Shown one piece after another: positions 1 through 8,406 of a stretch of 64,000 bases of DNA (positions are counted from its first letter, which is position 1; every line of letters starts with the position of its first letter). The translations under genes were made by a program, and so were the position numbers. Origin of the DNA: Roseobacter weihaiensis (lineage in GTDB: Bacteria > Pseudomonadota > Alphaproteobacteria > Rhodobacterales > Rhodobacteraceae); the NCBI RefSeq assembly GCF_020622345.1, contig NZ_JACNMO010000005.1, positions 186,001 through 250,000 on the forward strand. Reading direction: 5' to 3'. The notes beneath the pieces are model-generated. The model did no database searches and was not told the origin of the DNA. It saw only the letters and a program-made list of their open reading frames with translations.

Positions 1-1
1 C

Positions 2-739
2 TTTGGCGCGGCCTGGGCGGCCATCCCTGCGTTTTTGCAGGCCAAGCGCGGCAGTCACATCGTGATCACGACGATCATGTTCAACTTTATTGCGGCCGCC
101 GTGCTCAATTACGTGCTCGTCAACCTGATGCGCCCGGCCGGCAGCATGGACCCGGCAACGGCCCGCTTCCCCGAAGCGGTTCACCTGCCGACCTTGCACG
201 ATATTCTGGGCCTCGTCGGCATCGAGTTTTCCCGCGCGGCCCCGGCGAATGTCACCTTTCTGATCGCCATCCTGGCCTGCGTTCTGGTCTGGCTGCTGAT
301 GTGGCGGACCTGGCTCGGCTATGAAATCCGCAGCTACGGCAAATCCGAACCGGCCGCGCGGTATGCGGGCATCTCACCGGTTGCGATCACGATGATCGCG
401 ATGCTGATCTCCGGCGCACTGGCGGGCATGATGGCAATCAACAACGTCATGGGCGAGGCGGAACGGCTGGTGCTGAATGCCGTCGAAGGGGCCGGTTTCA
501 TCGGCATTGCAGTTGCCCTGATGGGCCGCAGCCATCCCTTTGGCGTCTTTCTGGCGGCGATCCTCTTTGGGTTCCTCTATCAGGGCGGGGCGGAACTGGC
601 GCTCTGGACCTCGATCCCGCGCGAGCTGATCGTGGTGATCCAGGCGCTTGTGATCCTCTTTACCGGTGCGCTCGACAACATGGTGCGGATGCCGCTTGAA
701 CGCATCTTTCTCATGCTGCGGCGGCGGAGGGACGCGTGA
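2..739 (+). CDS. ABC transporter permease, BMP/nucleoside-importer type (5' end outside window)
   Basis: The reading frame is already open at base 2, so only the C-terminal 245 residues are present. The visible part is strongly hydrophobic with several membrane segments and resembles the inner-membrane permeases of importers that work with BMP-family binding lipoproteins (nucleosides or related solutes). It ends at TGA 737-739, which shares its A with the ATG of a second permease, so the two are translationally coupled and probably form a heterodimeric channel. The ATPase and binding protein should lie upstream, outside the window. Substrate is inferred from family only. Confidence 0.85.
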   Translation, partial: FGAAWAAIPAFLQAKRGSHIVITTIMFNFIAAAVLNYVLVNLMRPAGSMDPATARFPEAVHLPTLHDILGLVGIEFSRAAPANVTFLIAILACVLVWLLMWRTWLGYEIRSYGKSEPAARYAGISPVAITMIAMLISGALAGMMAINNVMGEAERLVLNAVEGAGFIGIAVALMGRSHPFGVFLAAILFGFLYQGGAELALWTSIPRELIVVIQALVILFTGALDNMVRMPLERIFLMLRRRRDA

Positions 740-1707
740 TGGATTTCCTCACCCTCATCCAGCTTCTTGACAGTACCGTGCGGCTGGCCACCCCGCTGCT
801 GCTGGCCTGTCTGGCGGGGCTTTTTTCCGAGCGGGCGGGCATCTTTGACATCGGACTTGAGGGCAAGATGCTGGCGGCAGCCTTCTTTTCCGCCGCCATC
901 GCCGCGCTGACGGGATCGGTCTGGCTGGGGCTGCTGGCCGGTATCGCGGCCTCGATGAGCCTGAGCCTGCTGCACGGTCTTGCCTCGATCACCTTTCGGG
1001 GCAACCAGCTTATCTCGGGTGTGGCGATCAACTTTCTCGCCGCCGGGCTGACCGTGCTGATCGCGCAGGACTGGTTTCAGCAGGGCGGGCGCACCCCGTC
1101 GCTGATGGGAGGCGGGCGCTTTGAGCCGATCACGCTGCCCTTCGCGGAGGCTCTCGCGCAGGTGCCGCTCCTCGGGCCGATCTACTCGGAGCTGATCTCG
1201 GGTCACTCCATCCTGGTCTACATCGCCTTTGCGACGGTGCCGCTGACCTGGTGGGTGCTATATCGCACACGCTTTGGCCTGCGGTTGCGGGCGGTGGGCG
1301 AAAACCCCGCTGCCGTCGATACCGCAGGCGTTTCGGTCGTCGCCCTGCGCTACGCCGCAGTGCTGATCTGCGGTGTGCTCTGTGGGATCGCGGGGGCCTA
1401 TCTGTCCACCGCACTGCAAGCGGGCTTCGTCAAGGACATGTCTGCCGGGCGCGGATTCATCGCGCTTGCCGCGCTGATCTTTGCCAAATGGCGGCCTTGG
1501 TACGCGCTCTATGCGACCTTGCTCTTTGGGCTGTTTGGCGCGCTCGAGACGCGCCCGGACGTGATCGAGGCCGTCATTGGCATCCGGGTACAGGGCCAGC
1601 TTCTGGGGGCTCTGCCCTACATCATGACCGTGATTATTCTGGCGGGCTTCGTCGGCAAAGCGATCCCGCCACGCGCGGGCGGCACACCCTACGTCAAGGA
1701 GCGCTGA
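739..1707 (+). CDS. ABC transporter permease, second subunit of BMP/nucleoside-type importer
   Basis: A 322-residue inner-membrane permease of the branched-chain-transporter-like fold. It has a hydrophobic N-terminus, and the motif FSERAGIFDIGLEG near residue 30 is typical of the second permease of YufQ-type nucleoside/sugar importers. The ATG at 739 overlaps the TGA of the first permease by one base; a GTG at 736 is an alternative start. The C-terminus is charged and short. It forms a pair with the preceding gene; about 95 bases without a gene follow, so the operon probably ends here. Confidence 0.88.
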   Translation: MDFLTLIQLLDSTVRLATPLLLACLAGLFSERAGIFDIGLEGKMLAAAFFSAAIAALTGSVWLGLLAGIAASMSLSLLHGLASITFRGNQLISGVAINFLAAGLTVLIAQDWFQQGGRTPSLMGGGRFEPITLPFAEALAQVPLLGPIYSELISGHSILVYIAFATVPLTWWVLYRTRFGLRLRAVGENPAAVDTAGVSVVALRYAAVLICGVLCGIAGAYLSTALQAGFVKDMSAGRGFIALAALIFAKWRPWYALYATLLFGLFGALETRPDVIEAVIGIRVQGQLLGALPYIMTVIILAGFVGKAIPPRAGGTPYVKER

Positions 1708-1802
1708 AGCAATAAGGCCAGTTTAGCGGATTATATCAGTCCTGATCGCTGCAGAGCAGCACGAAGCGTTGATTTTGAACCGCACTATGCCTAAACGAGG
1801 TC

Positions 1803-2717
1803 ATGCAGATTTACCTTCCCATCGCCGAAGTGTCGGTTAATGCTTTTTTGCTTTTGGGCCTCGGTGGGATTGTCGGCATCTTGTCAGGCATGTTCGGGGT
1901 TGGCGGCGGCTTTCTGATGACGCCGCTGTTGTTTTTCATAGGCATTCCGCCCGCCGTGGCAGTCGCAACCGAAGCAAACCAGATCGTGGCCTCTTCCTTC
2001 TCCGGCGTGCTGGCCCATCTCAAACGCAAGACCGTCGATTTGAGGATGGGGACGGTGCTGCTGATCGGCGGCCTGATCGGGGCTGCGGTCGGGGTCGTGA
2101 TCTTTAACTACCTCAAGGCGCAGGGTCAGGTCGATCTGCTGGTCAAGCTGTGTTACGTGGTCTTTCTGGGCGTGATCGGCGGGCTGATGTTCATCGAAAG
2201 CCTGAACGCGATCCGGAAAACCAAATCCGGCAAACCGCCCGCGCGCAAGAAACACAACTGGATTCACGGGCTGCCGTTCAAGATGCGGTTCCGGGTCTCG
2301 GGGCTCTATATCTCGGTCATCCCACCGCTGATCGTCGGGGTCATGGTGGGTATTCTTGCTGCCATCATGGGGGTCGGCGGCGGGTTCATCATGGTGCCCG
2401 CGATGATCTACCTGCTCGGCATGCCGACCAAGGTTGTGGTCGGCACCTCTCTGTTTCAGATCATTTTTGTGACGGCCTTTACCACCCTGCTGCACGCCAC
2501 CACGAACTTTACGGTGGATATCGTGCTGGCGGTGCTGCTGCTGGTCGGCGGTGTGATCGGCGCGCAGATCGGCACCCGGATCGGCGTCAAGCTCAAGGCC
2601 GAGCAGCTCCGTATCCTTTTGGCGATCATGGTGCTGGCGGTCTGCGGCAAGCTGGCGCTCGATCTCCTCCTAATGCCATCGGAGCTTTACTCCATCGGCG
2701 CGAGCGGAGGGCATTGA
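1803..2717 (+). CDS. Sulfite exporter TauE/SafE family membrane protein
   Basis: A 304-residue polytopic membrane protein. The fold is an internal duplication: glycine-rich motifs GMFGVGGGFLMTP (about residue 33) and AIMGVGGGFIMVP (about residue 195) mark the two halves, which is diagnostic of the TauE/SafE (DUF81) family of anion exporters. The cytoplasmic linker around residues 140-155 is basic (RKTKSGKPPARKKH). It is immediately followed by a TIGR02186 gene, a partner often seen with this subtype in alphaproteobacteria. Export of sulfite or another organosulfur anion is a family-level guess. Confidence 0.88.
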   Translation: MQIYLPIAEVSVNAFLLLGLGGIVGILSGMFGVGGGFLMTPLLFFIGIPPAVAVATEANQIVASSFSGVLAHLKRKTVDLRMGTVLLIGGLIGAAVGVVIFNYLKAQGQVDLLVKLCYVVFLGVIGGLMFIESLNAIRKTKSGKPPARKKHNWIHGLPFKMRFRVSGLYISVIPPLIVGVMVGILAAIMGVGGGFIMVPAMIYLLGMPTKVVVGTSLFQIIFVTAFTTLLHATTNFTVDIVLAVLLLVGGVIGAQIGTRIGVKLKAEQLRILLAIMVLAVCGKLALDLLLMPSELYSIGASGGH

Positions 2718-2719
2718 GG

Positions 2720-3490
2720 ATGATCCTGCGCTCTCTCGTCACGCTGGTCTTTTGGAACTTCCTGACCCTCTCAACCGCCGCTGCCGAAGAGGTCGTGCTC
2801 GGTCTGAGCAAGGATCGCATCTCGATCACGACAAACTTTGACGGCTCTGAAATCCTGATCTTTGGCGCGATCAAACGGGAGAACGCCATCCCCGAGGGCG
2901 AACCGGTGCAGGTCATCGTGACCGTTGCCGGGCCGTCCCTGCCGATCACCGTGCGCCGCAAGGAGAAAAAGCTGGGCATCTGGGTGAACACCGATGCGGT
3001 CGATGTGGATTCCGCACCAAGCTTTTATGCAGTGCAGTCAAGTGGCCCGCTCTTTGAAGTGCTCACTGACGTCGAAGACCTGCGGCACAAGATCTCTGTG
3101 CCCCGCGCGATCCGGTCCGTCGGCGCCCCTGCAGAGATACAGGATTCCACAAGCTTTACCGAAGCTCTCATCCGCATCCGAAGGAACTCGGATATCTATC
3201 AGCTCCGCGAGGACAGTGTGGAGGTCGCGGAACAGACCCTATTCAGAACCTCCGTGCGCCTGCCCGCCGCACTGACCGAAGGGGACTATGTGACCCGCAT
3301 CTTCCTGACGCGGGAGGGTCGTGTCGTATCAAGCTACCAGACCACGATCAACGTGCAGAAGGTCGGGATGGAGCGTTGGCTGTTCGAACTGTCACGCGAG
3401 CAGCCGCTGATCTACGGGCTGATGTCGCTGGCCATCGCCATTGCGGCCGGTTGGGGTGCGTCAGCAGCCTTTAGACTTATTCGCACCTGA
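2720..3490 (+). CDS. TIGR02186 family transmembrane protein
   Basis: A 256-residue protein with an N-terminal signal peptide (MILRSLVTLVFWNFLTLSTAAA), a beta-rich exported domain starting EEVVLGLSKDRISITTNFDG, and one C-terminal membrane segment near residues 228-250. This matches the alphaproteobacterial TIGR02186 family of unknown function. The ATG at 2720 is two bases after the TauE stop; the open frame extends much further upstream but that part is a shadow of the TauE gene. Close coupling suggests it assists the exporter, perhaps as a periplasmic partner. This is inference. Confidence 0.85.
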   Translation: MILRSLVTLVFWNFLTLSTAAAEEVVLGLSKDRISITTNFDGSEILIFGAIKRENAIPEGEPVQVIVTVAGPSLPITVRRKEKKLGIWVNTDAVDVDSAPSFYAVQSSGPLFEVLTDVEDLRHKISVPRAIRSVGAPAEIQDSTSFTEALIRIRRNSDIYQLREDSVEVAEQTLFRTSVRLPAALTEGDYVTRIFLTREGRVVSSYQTTINVQKVGMERWLFELSREQPLIYGLMSLAIAIAAGWGASAAFRLIRT

Positions 3491-3548
3491 CAAGGCCGCT
3501 GCGATAGCTGCCATTGAGCTGTTTTCCGCAGGCCGTGACGGTGTGATG

Positions 3549-5084
3549 TCAAAGGAGCTCTTGCGGCTCGGAAAGCTGTAGCGGCGCGGCAGGGACACTG
3601 CGCAGATCATCGACCTGCAGGCCGGTCGTGGGCTTGGCCAGACGGTTGCGCACCACCCAGATCAGACGGTCCTGCGCGCGGGTGATGGCGACATAGGCCA
3701 GACGTTTCCACAGCGGCTGCCCGGCCTCTGAGCGGCCCATGCGGGCTGCGGCGTAGAGATCGGGCGCAAAGACCTGAACCGTGTCCCATTGGCTGCCCTG
3801 AGCCTTGTGGATCGTCACTGCCGCGCCGTGCAGAAAAGTGGCCCCCATGCGGGCGGCAAAGGGGATAAACGGCTCTTCCTCATCGGGTTTTTCAATCTTT
3901 ACGATAGAGGCGGCAGAAACCTGTGGATCTTCGGCCCCCATCACGTGCAACCGGCTGAAGCCGGGCTTGCGCCCCTCGCCCAGATAGATGACCTGCGCGC
4001 CCTTGATGAGCCCGCGGGCCTCCAGATCGAGGCGCTTTTTGCGGTGTTTCAACGGCAGTTCAAGCCCGTCACAAATCAGGGGCTCGCCTTCGAGCAGCGC
4101 GTCTTCCGGGGCCCCGTGCACCTGTCGGAACGCATTGATGAGCCGAATGCGTGTTGCGTTGCGCCAGACCAGAACCGGGCTGCGTGCCATCAGGTCAACC
4201 TCGACCCGCTGACCCCACACCACCCTCTCGTCCCGGCGGGCGATCTCTTCGATCATCCGCTCGAATTGCTCAAAGCTCAGGTCCGGGTCTGACAGCGCGT
4301 GGGCGAGATCGAGGATCGGGTTGTCCGCCTCTTGCCTATGTATCCGGTTCAGCGTCAGAATGCACGGGGCAGCGAGCTTGTCGAACACCATTGTCCCGGA
4401 CTGATTGACCGGCGCCAACTGCGCCGGATCGCCAAAGAGCAGTAAGGTAGGGAAGATTTCCTGCAGATCCTCGAACTGGCGATCATCCAACATGGAGGAT
4501 TCATCGACAAACCCAATGTCCAGCGGCTCTTCACGCCGTTTCCATCCGGTAATGAAGTCCGAGCCGCGCAGACCTGCCGCTGCCAAAGCGCCGGGGATCG
4601 ATTTATTGCTGGCGTAAAAGGTCGCCGCGCGGTCAAGGGCCAGATCGGTCAAGCCTTCGATCTCGGGCCGCTCGCCACTGCCGGCCAGCCATTCCGCGAT
4701 GCGTTCGTACTCCGGATCGTAGACCGGGGTGTAAAGAATGCGGTGAATGGTCGTGGCGGGCACCCCCCGCAAGCGCAGAACGGAGGCTGCCTTGTTTGTC
4801 GGGGCCAGAATCGCCAGCGTGCGCCGGTCTTTTTTCCGGCGCGGCTCATAGTCGCCCGAAACCACGTCGACCCCGGCCTCCTGCAGGGCTTTGTAGAGCT
4901 CTGCCAACAGCAGGGTTTTGCCTGAACCCGCCTTGCCTGTGACGGCCAGAACGGAGGTCTTGCCGCTTTTTGGCGGCATCAAAAGATGGTCGTCCAGATT
5001 GATGCCGGACCCGCGCAGCAGTTCGCTGACCGCATCATAGGCGGCGGCCTGGTCGTCGGAATATTGCACGGATGGGACAGACAT
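3549..5084 (-). CDS. ATP-dependent RecD-like superfamily 1 DNA helicase
   Basis: A 511-residue protein with an AAA/P-loop helicase core. Walker A GKAGSGKT lies at residues 50-57, a Walker B-like GFVDESSMLDD near residue 195, and a C-terminal UvrD-like half with TIHKAQGSQWD and YVAITRAQDRLIWV. This arrangement fits RecD/Dda-like helicases found alone in many Rhodobacterales, probably a 5'-3' helicase in DNA repair. It lacks the long RecD2 N-terminus. It is 53 bases downstream of the AHL synthase gene on the same strand and could be read from the same transcript. A specific role is not known. Confidence 0.88.
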   Translation of the reverse strand: MSVPSVQYSDDQAAAYDAVSELLRGSGINLDDHLLMPPKSGKTSVLAVTGKAGSGKTLLLAELYKALQEAGVDVVSGDYEPRRKKDRRTLAILAPTNKAASVLRLRGVPATTIHRILYTPVYDPEYERIAEWLAGSGERPEIEGLTDLALDRAATFYASNKSIPGALAAAGLRGSDFITGWKRREEPLDIGFVDESSMLDDRQFEDLQEIFPTLLLFGDPAQLAPVNQSGTMVFDKLAAPCILTLNRIHRQEADNPILDLAHALSDPDLSFEQFERMIEEIARRDERVVWGQRVEVDLMARSPVLVWRNATRIRLINAFRQVHGAPEDALLEGEPLICDGLELPLKHRKKRLDLEARGLIKGAQVIYLGEGRKPGFSRLHVMGAEDPQVSAASIVKIEKPDEEEPFIPFAARMGATFLHGAAVTIHKAQGSQWDTVQVFAPDLYAAARMGRSEAGQPLWKRLAYVAITRAQDRLIWVVRNRLAKPTTGLQVDDLRSVPAAPLQLSEPQELL

Positions 5085-5137
5085 GGCGCGACCCTACAGA
5101 CAGGCCGCACCGGAGACCAGATCGGATCGGTCTTTGC

Positions 5138-5776
5138 TCAGCTGGCCTGCGCAAAAGTTGATGGCATGAGCGACCCAAAGGCACGATCAAACCACAGCTT
5201 TGACAAGGCCAGCGACAGGCCCGCCTTTGCCGCGACCTTCGCCTGGGCGTCGGGGGTGAATTCCCACAGGCCCACGCTGATCTTGTCGCGCCCTTCGCCT
5301 TCGCTGCCCAAAACCTCCGGGGATGAGCCGATCAGCCGATAGATACGCACCATCCGCGCGTCAAAGACGCCGGCAAAATGCGCCACGCCAAACCCCTGCA
5401 TGATTTCGCCGCCCGCAAGCATCAGAGCCGCAGCAACCTTGCTTTCCGCATCACGGTTCAGACAGAACCGGGTACATTCCCAGATCAGTGGGCTGGTGAT
5501 TGTCCCGCCGCCGATAATCTCGGTGAAATGCTCATTGATCATCGTGCGCCCGGTGGTTGGCAGAAAGCGCATGGAGCCGCCGTGCGTCCCATCCGGCATC
5601 TCCCAGATCACATAGAGCGGATTGAGGTCGTCATACTCGTCGCGCTCAAACCCGCTGGCATCGACATCGACCTCCCAGGCCAACCTGGTTTTGAACTGAT
5701 CCGCGCGGTCGCGGAACATTGTGTCCCGCAGTTTCGGATGCTGTTCAAGCTGGTCGGCATAAAGATAACGGATCAT
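5138..5776 (-). CDS. luxI: Acyl-homoserine-lactone synthase (LuxI family)
   Basis: A 212-residue autoinducer synthase that makes an acyl-homoserine lactone from SAM and acyl-ACP. The family's invariant residues are visible: R24, F28 and W34 in FRDRADQFKTRLAW, acidic D46 and D49, R70, F84, E100 and R103. Acyl chain length cannot be read from sequence. The ATG is preceded by AAAGGAAAG, and that Shine-Dalgarno region forms one arm of a perfect 8-bp inverted repeat (5785-5812). The LuxR gene is 113 bases upstream on the same strand, so this is a linked quorum-sensing pair. Confidence 0.95.
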   Translation of the reverse strand: MIRYLYADQLEQHPKLRDTMFRDRADQFKTRLAWEVDVDASGFERDEYDDLNPLYVIWEMPDGTHGGSMRFLPTTGRTMINEHFTEIIGGGTITSPLIWECTRFCLNRDAESKVAAALMLAGGEIMQGFGVAHFAGVFDARMVRIYRLIGSSPEVLGSEGEGRDKISVGLWEFTPDAQAKVAAKAGLSLALSKLWFDRAFGSLMPSTFAQAS

Positions 5777-5784
5777 ATTCTTTC

Positions 5785-5812
5785 CTTTGAGCGATGCGTT
5801 TCGTGCTCAAAG
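5785..5812 (-). promoter_or_regulatory. Inverted repeat overlapping the luxI ribosome binding site
   Basis: Arms CTTTGAGC (5785-5792) and GCTCAAAG (5805-5812) are perfectly complementary with a 12-base spacer. In the luxI mRNA the downstream arm contains the AAAG part of the AAAGGA ribosome binding site, 9-16 bases before the ATG. The element could be a protein operator or a translational hairpin. A third copy of the half-site occurs at 5866-5873 in direct orientation. Classic lux boxes have no such long spacer, so this is not called a lux box. Confidence 0.5.
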
Positions 5813-5889
5813 AAATAGCTTGAGGATGTTTAACAACGGGCAAGTGGCCCGCGCGCGCCGGTAACCTTTGAGCGCCGCCACCGCCCTTT

Positions 5890-6609
5890 TCAGACCACAA
5901 TCAGGCCCCGGCTGAGGGCGCGGGCGACGGCGTGCGTCGTGTTGTTTGCCCCTAGTTTGAATCGCGCACTTTCGATGTAAACGCGCAGCGTATGCTCGGA
6001 AATGGAAAGTGTTTCAGCAACTTGGGCGCGGTTATAGCCTATTGCAAGCAATGTCATTGCATCGATTTCACGCGGTGAGAGTGATTGCGATTGTTCGGGC
6101 TTTTTGTTCGGCTCGAACTCCAGCGCCTTTTGGTTAAAATAATGCGCAATCAGGATCAGTTCGCGCCGGTTATCTTCCGTAAATCTTGACCATGTTTCGT
6201 CGTCGCAAGTCGAATTCACCGTAAACAGGGCGAACTGTCCGTTAGGTCCGCGAATAGGGATCGTATATCCTTGATTGCCGACACCGTATTTTATCGCTTC
6301 GGCTTGGAAAGCGCGTGCAGCCTTGCTTGACCAGTCCAGTCTTTTCCAGTCCACCGGATGAAACCGTTGATAGCACCCGATAACGACCGGATCTATGCGA
6401 AGATAGTTTTGCTCTTGGTAACGAGCCGCCCAGTCAAGCCTGTATGTCCCGTACCCGTATTGTGCGCCGGCGCTGTCGACCCAATGGTATACCATATTGT
6501 CGACAGAGAAATGCTCTTTGAGAGCATAGATCGCATCATTAATGCCTTCAAGCGTGTCCGCTTGCTCCAGCGCCGCTAATACCTCCTCCACTACTGTGTT
6601 CGTCGCCAT
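5890..6609 (-). CDS. luxR: LuxR-family quorum-sensing transcriptional regulator
   Basis: A 239-residue regulator. The N-terminal two thirds form an autoinducer-binding domain (FSVDNMVYHWVDS, YRLDWAARYQEQNYLRIDPVV, with the W/Y/D pattern of the family). The C-terminus is a LuxR helix-turn-helix: SPREIDAMTLLAIGYNRAQVA with AETLSISEHTLRVYIES. The start chosen is ATG 6609; a longer open frame to 6717 exists but lies within a small overlapping gene. It probably binds the product of the adjacent LuxI and controls luxI. Confidence 0.93.
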   Translation of the reverse strand: MATNTVVEEVLAALEQADTLEGINDAIYALKEHFSVDNMVYHWVDSAGAQYGYGTYRLDWAARYQEQNYLRIDPVVIGCYQRFHPVDWKRLDWSSKAARAFQAEAIKYGVGNQGYTIPIRGPNGQFALFTVNSTCDDETWSRFTEDNRRELILIAHYFNQKALEFEPNKKPEQSQSLSPREIDAMTLLAIGYNRAQVAETLSISEHTLRVYIESARFKLGANNTTHAVARALSRGLIVV

Positions 6610-6763
6610 GAGAGTTGCTCTGCGTCCTTTCGTGAAGCGCGGCGATCTCGGCAAGAGCAACGATTGCAGTGTCGTCCAGCTGTTCTGCCAGCACAGGCAG
6701 ATCATTGGCAGTTGCAAATGTTTTCAAGTCCGTCAGAACGTCCAGTATCCAATCACTTCTCAT
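6548..6763 (-). CDS. Small hypothetical protein overlapping the luxR start
   Basis: A 71-residue ORF beginning MRSDWILDVLTDLKTFATAN, with a plausible ribosome binding site (GAGGCGAG) before ATG 6763. Its last 62 bases overlap the start of luxR in another frame, so translation of the two could be coupled. The N-terminal half looks helical and protein-like (DWILDVLTDL, LPVLAEQLDDT); the overlapping tail (GGGISGAGASGHA) is low complexity. I recall similar short proteins next to Roseobacter luxR genes, but no function is known to me. Confidence 0.6.
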   Translation of the reverse strand: MRSDWILDVLTDLKTFATANDLPVLAEQLDDTAIVALAEIAALHERTQSNSHGDEHSSGGGISGAGASGHA

Positions 6764-6915
6764 AATAGACTCGCCTCTCAATAGTTAATGAATCGTTAAC
6801 ACAACTCTAGCATGCGCTAACTATCTGCAAAATTCGCAGATATTCCCTCCCCAGAAATAGCGATGCGTGGATTTGTAAGCTATTGATACTAAACAGCGTC
6901 ACACGCATAACGAGA

Positions 6916-6951
6916 ATGACCCACGGACTGAAGGCTTAGTCCGTGGGTCAT
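6916..6951 (-). terminator. Hairpin terminator downstream of ccr
   Basis: Perfect 14-bp arms ATGACCCACGGACT (6916-6929) and AGTCCGTGGGTCAT (6938-6951) enclose an 8-base loop. It lies 28 bases beyond the ccr stop codon, and the small-ORF/luxR promoter must lie between it and 6763. The following minus-strand bases (TCTCGTT) are only weakly U-rich. Confidence 0.7.
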
Positions 6952-6979
6952 GCGATGTTAAACGAATCGTTGAAAAGAT

Positions 6980-8260
6980 TTAACTCTTCGCGTCAAGCGT
7001 ATCCTCAAGTGTACGCAGCCCTGTCTTGGGAGATTGCACAAGAACGGCCATGTTTCCGGGTTTGTGCTGATTGTGCAGCATCTTCATATGAGCCTGAGGA
7101 AGGTCTGCCCAGGTAAAGACTTCGGACATGCAGGGATCGAGCCTGCGCTCCAGCATGAGCTGGTTTGCAGCGCTGGCCTGCTTGAGATGCGCAAAATGGC
7201 TGCCCTGCAGACGTTTCTGATGCATCCACATATAGCGCACGTCAAACGTAAGATTGAACCCGGTGGTCCCGGCACAGATCACCACCATGCCGCCCTTCTT
7301 CACCACGAAGGTGGAGACGGGAAAGGTGCTCTCGCCCGGATGCTCAAACACCATATCGACATTGTTGCCCTTGCCGGTGATGTCCCAGATCGCCTTGCCG
7401 AATTTCCGCGCCTCCGTGAACCAGGCTGCATATTCGGGCGTGTTGACGGTCGGGAGCTGGCCCCAGCAGTTGAAGTCTTTGCGGTTCAGCACCCCCTTGG
7501 CGCCCAGATCCATCACAAACTGTCGTTTGCTTTCATCTGAAATCACGCCGATCGCATTCGCGCCCGCCGTGTTGATAAGCTGGATCGCATAAGAGCCCAA
7601 CCCCCCCGAAGCCCCCCAGACCAGCACGTTCTGACCGGGTTTGAGGTCATGCGGTTCGTGGCCGAAAAGCATCCGGTACGCGGTGGCCAGTGTCAGCGTG
7701 TAGCAGGCGGCCTGCTCCCATGTCAGATGCTTTGGGCGCTGCATAAGCTGCTGGCTCTGAACCCGAGTGAATTGTGCAAAAGAGCCATCGGGCGTTTCAT
7801 ATCCCCAGATCCGCTGGCTGGGCGAATACATCGGGTCGCCACCGTTGCAGTGCTCGTCGTCGCCATCATCCTGATTGCAGTGGATCACCACTTCGTCACC
7901 GACTTTCCAGCGCTTGACCCTATCGCCAACGGCCCAGACGATCCCGGCGGCATCCGATCCGCAGATGTGATAAGGCGCACCATGACCGTCAAAGGGGCTG
8001 ATCGGCTGGCCCAGAGCCGCCCAGACGCCATTGTAGTTCACACCCGCAGCCATCACCAGCACCAGAACATCGTTGCTGTCGAGCACCGGCACATCCACAA
8101 CTTCCTGCAGCATTGCCTTATCCGGGTCGCCATGACGTTCACGCCGGATCGCCCAAGCGTACATCTGTTTTGGCACATAGCCCATAGGGGGCATCTCGCC
8201 AACCTCATAGAGGTCCTTCTCGGGTGCGTCGTATTGCGCGACGGTCGTATCCAATGCCAT
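6980..8260 (-). CDS. ccrA: Crotonyl-CoA carboxylase/reductase
   Basis: A 426-residue MDR-family enzyme that converts crotonyl-CoA, CO2 and NADPH to ethylmalonyl-CoA, the defining step of the ethylmalonyl-CoA pathway for acetate assimilation. Visible marks are the N-terminal EKDLYEVGEMPPMGYVP block typical of Ccr, NYNGVWAALG at residues 75-84, the insert DDGDDEHCNGGDPMYS, the nucleotide-binding loop GASGGLG at 216-222, and FEHPGE near 300. Length is normal. It is monocistronic or nearly so, with a strong hairpin after it. The pathway partners ecm, mch and mcl2 are all within 15 kb. Confidence 0.96.
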   Translation of the reverse strand: MALDTTVAQYDAPEKDLYEVGEMPPMGYVPKQMYAWAIRRERHGDPDKAMLQEVVDVPVLDSNDVLVLVMAAGVNYNGVWAALGQPISPFDGHGAPYHICGSDAAGIVWAVGDRVKRWKVGDEVVIHCNQDDGDDEHCNGGDPMYSPSQRIWGYETPDGSFAQFTRVQSQQLMQRPKHLTWEQAACYTLTLATAYRMLFGHEPHDLKPGQNVLVWGASGGLGSYAIQLINTAGANAIGVISDESKRQFVMDLGAKGVLNRKDFNCWGQLPTVNTPEYAAWFTEARKFGKAIWDITGKGNNVDMVFEHPGESTFPVSTFVVKKGGMVVICAGTTGFNLTFDVRYMWMHQKRLQGSHFAHLKQASAANQLMLERRLDPCMSEVFTWADLPQAHMKMLHNQHKPGNMAVLVQSPKTGLRTLEDTLDAKS

Positions 8261-8386
8261 TGCAGTCTCCAGCCAGTAAAAACCATGCCGCGCCGCAGAA
8301 TCGCGACGCTCTCAGGTTTGGATAGGCCGTCATGCGCAACATTGCAACACTATTGGGTTGGTTTTTGTAATTATATGACCGAGCGA

Positions 8387-8406
8387 GTGCAGAAACTATT
8401 CTGCAC
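8387..8406 (-). terminator. Hairpin spanning the stop codon of the PlsB-like gene
   Basis: Arms GTGCAGAA (8387-8394) and TTCTGCAC (8399-8406) are perfect and enclose a four-base loop that contains the TAG stop codon (8396-8398) of the acyltransferase gene. It may act in termination or transcript stability; no long U-run follows on the minus strand. Confidence 0.4.

Noticed and set aside
5785-5812. Calling the luxI inverted repeat a classical lux box
   Set aside because: The spacer is 12 bases and the element overlaps the ribosome binding site; lux boxes are about 20 bp with little spacer and lie upstream of -35.
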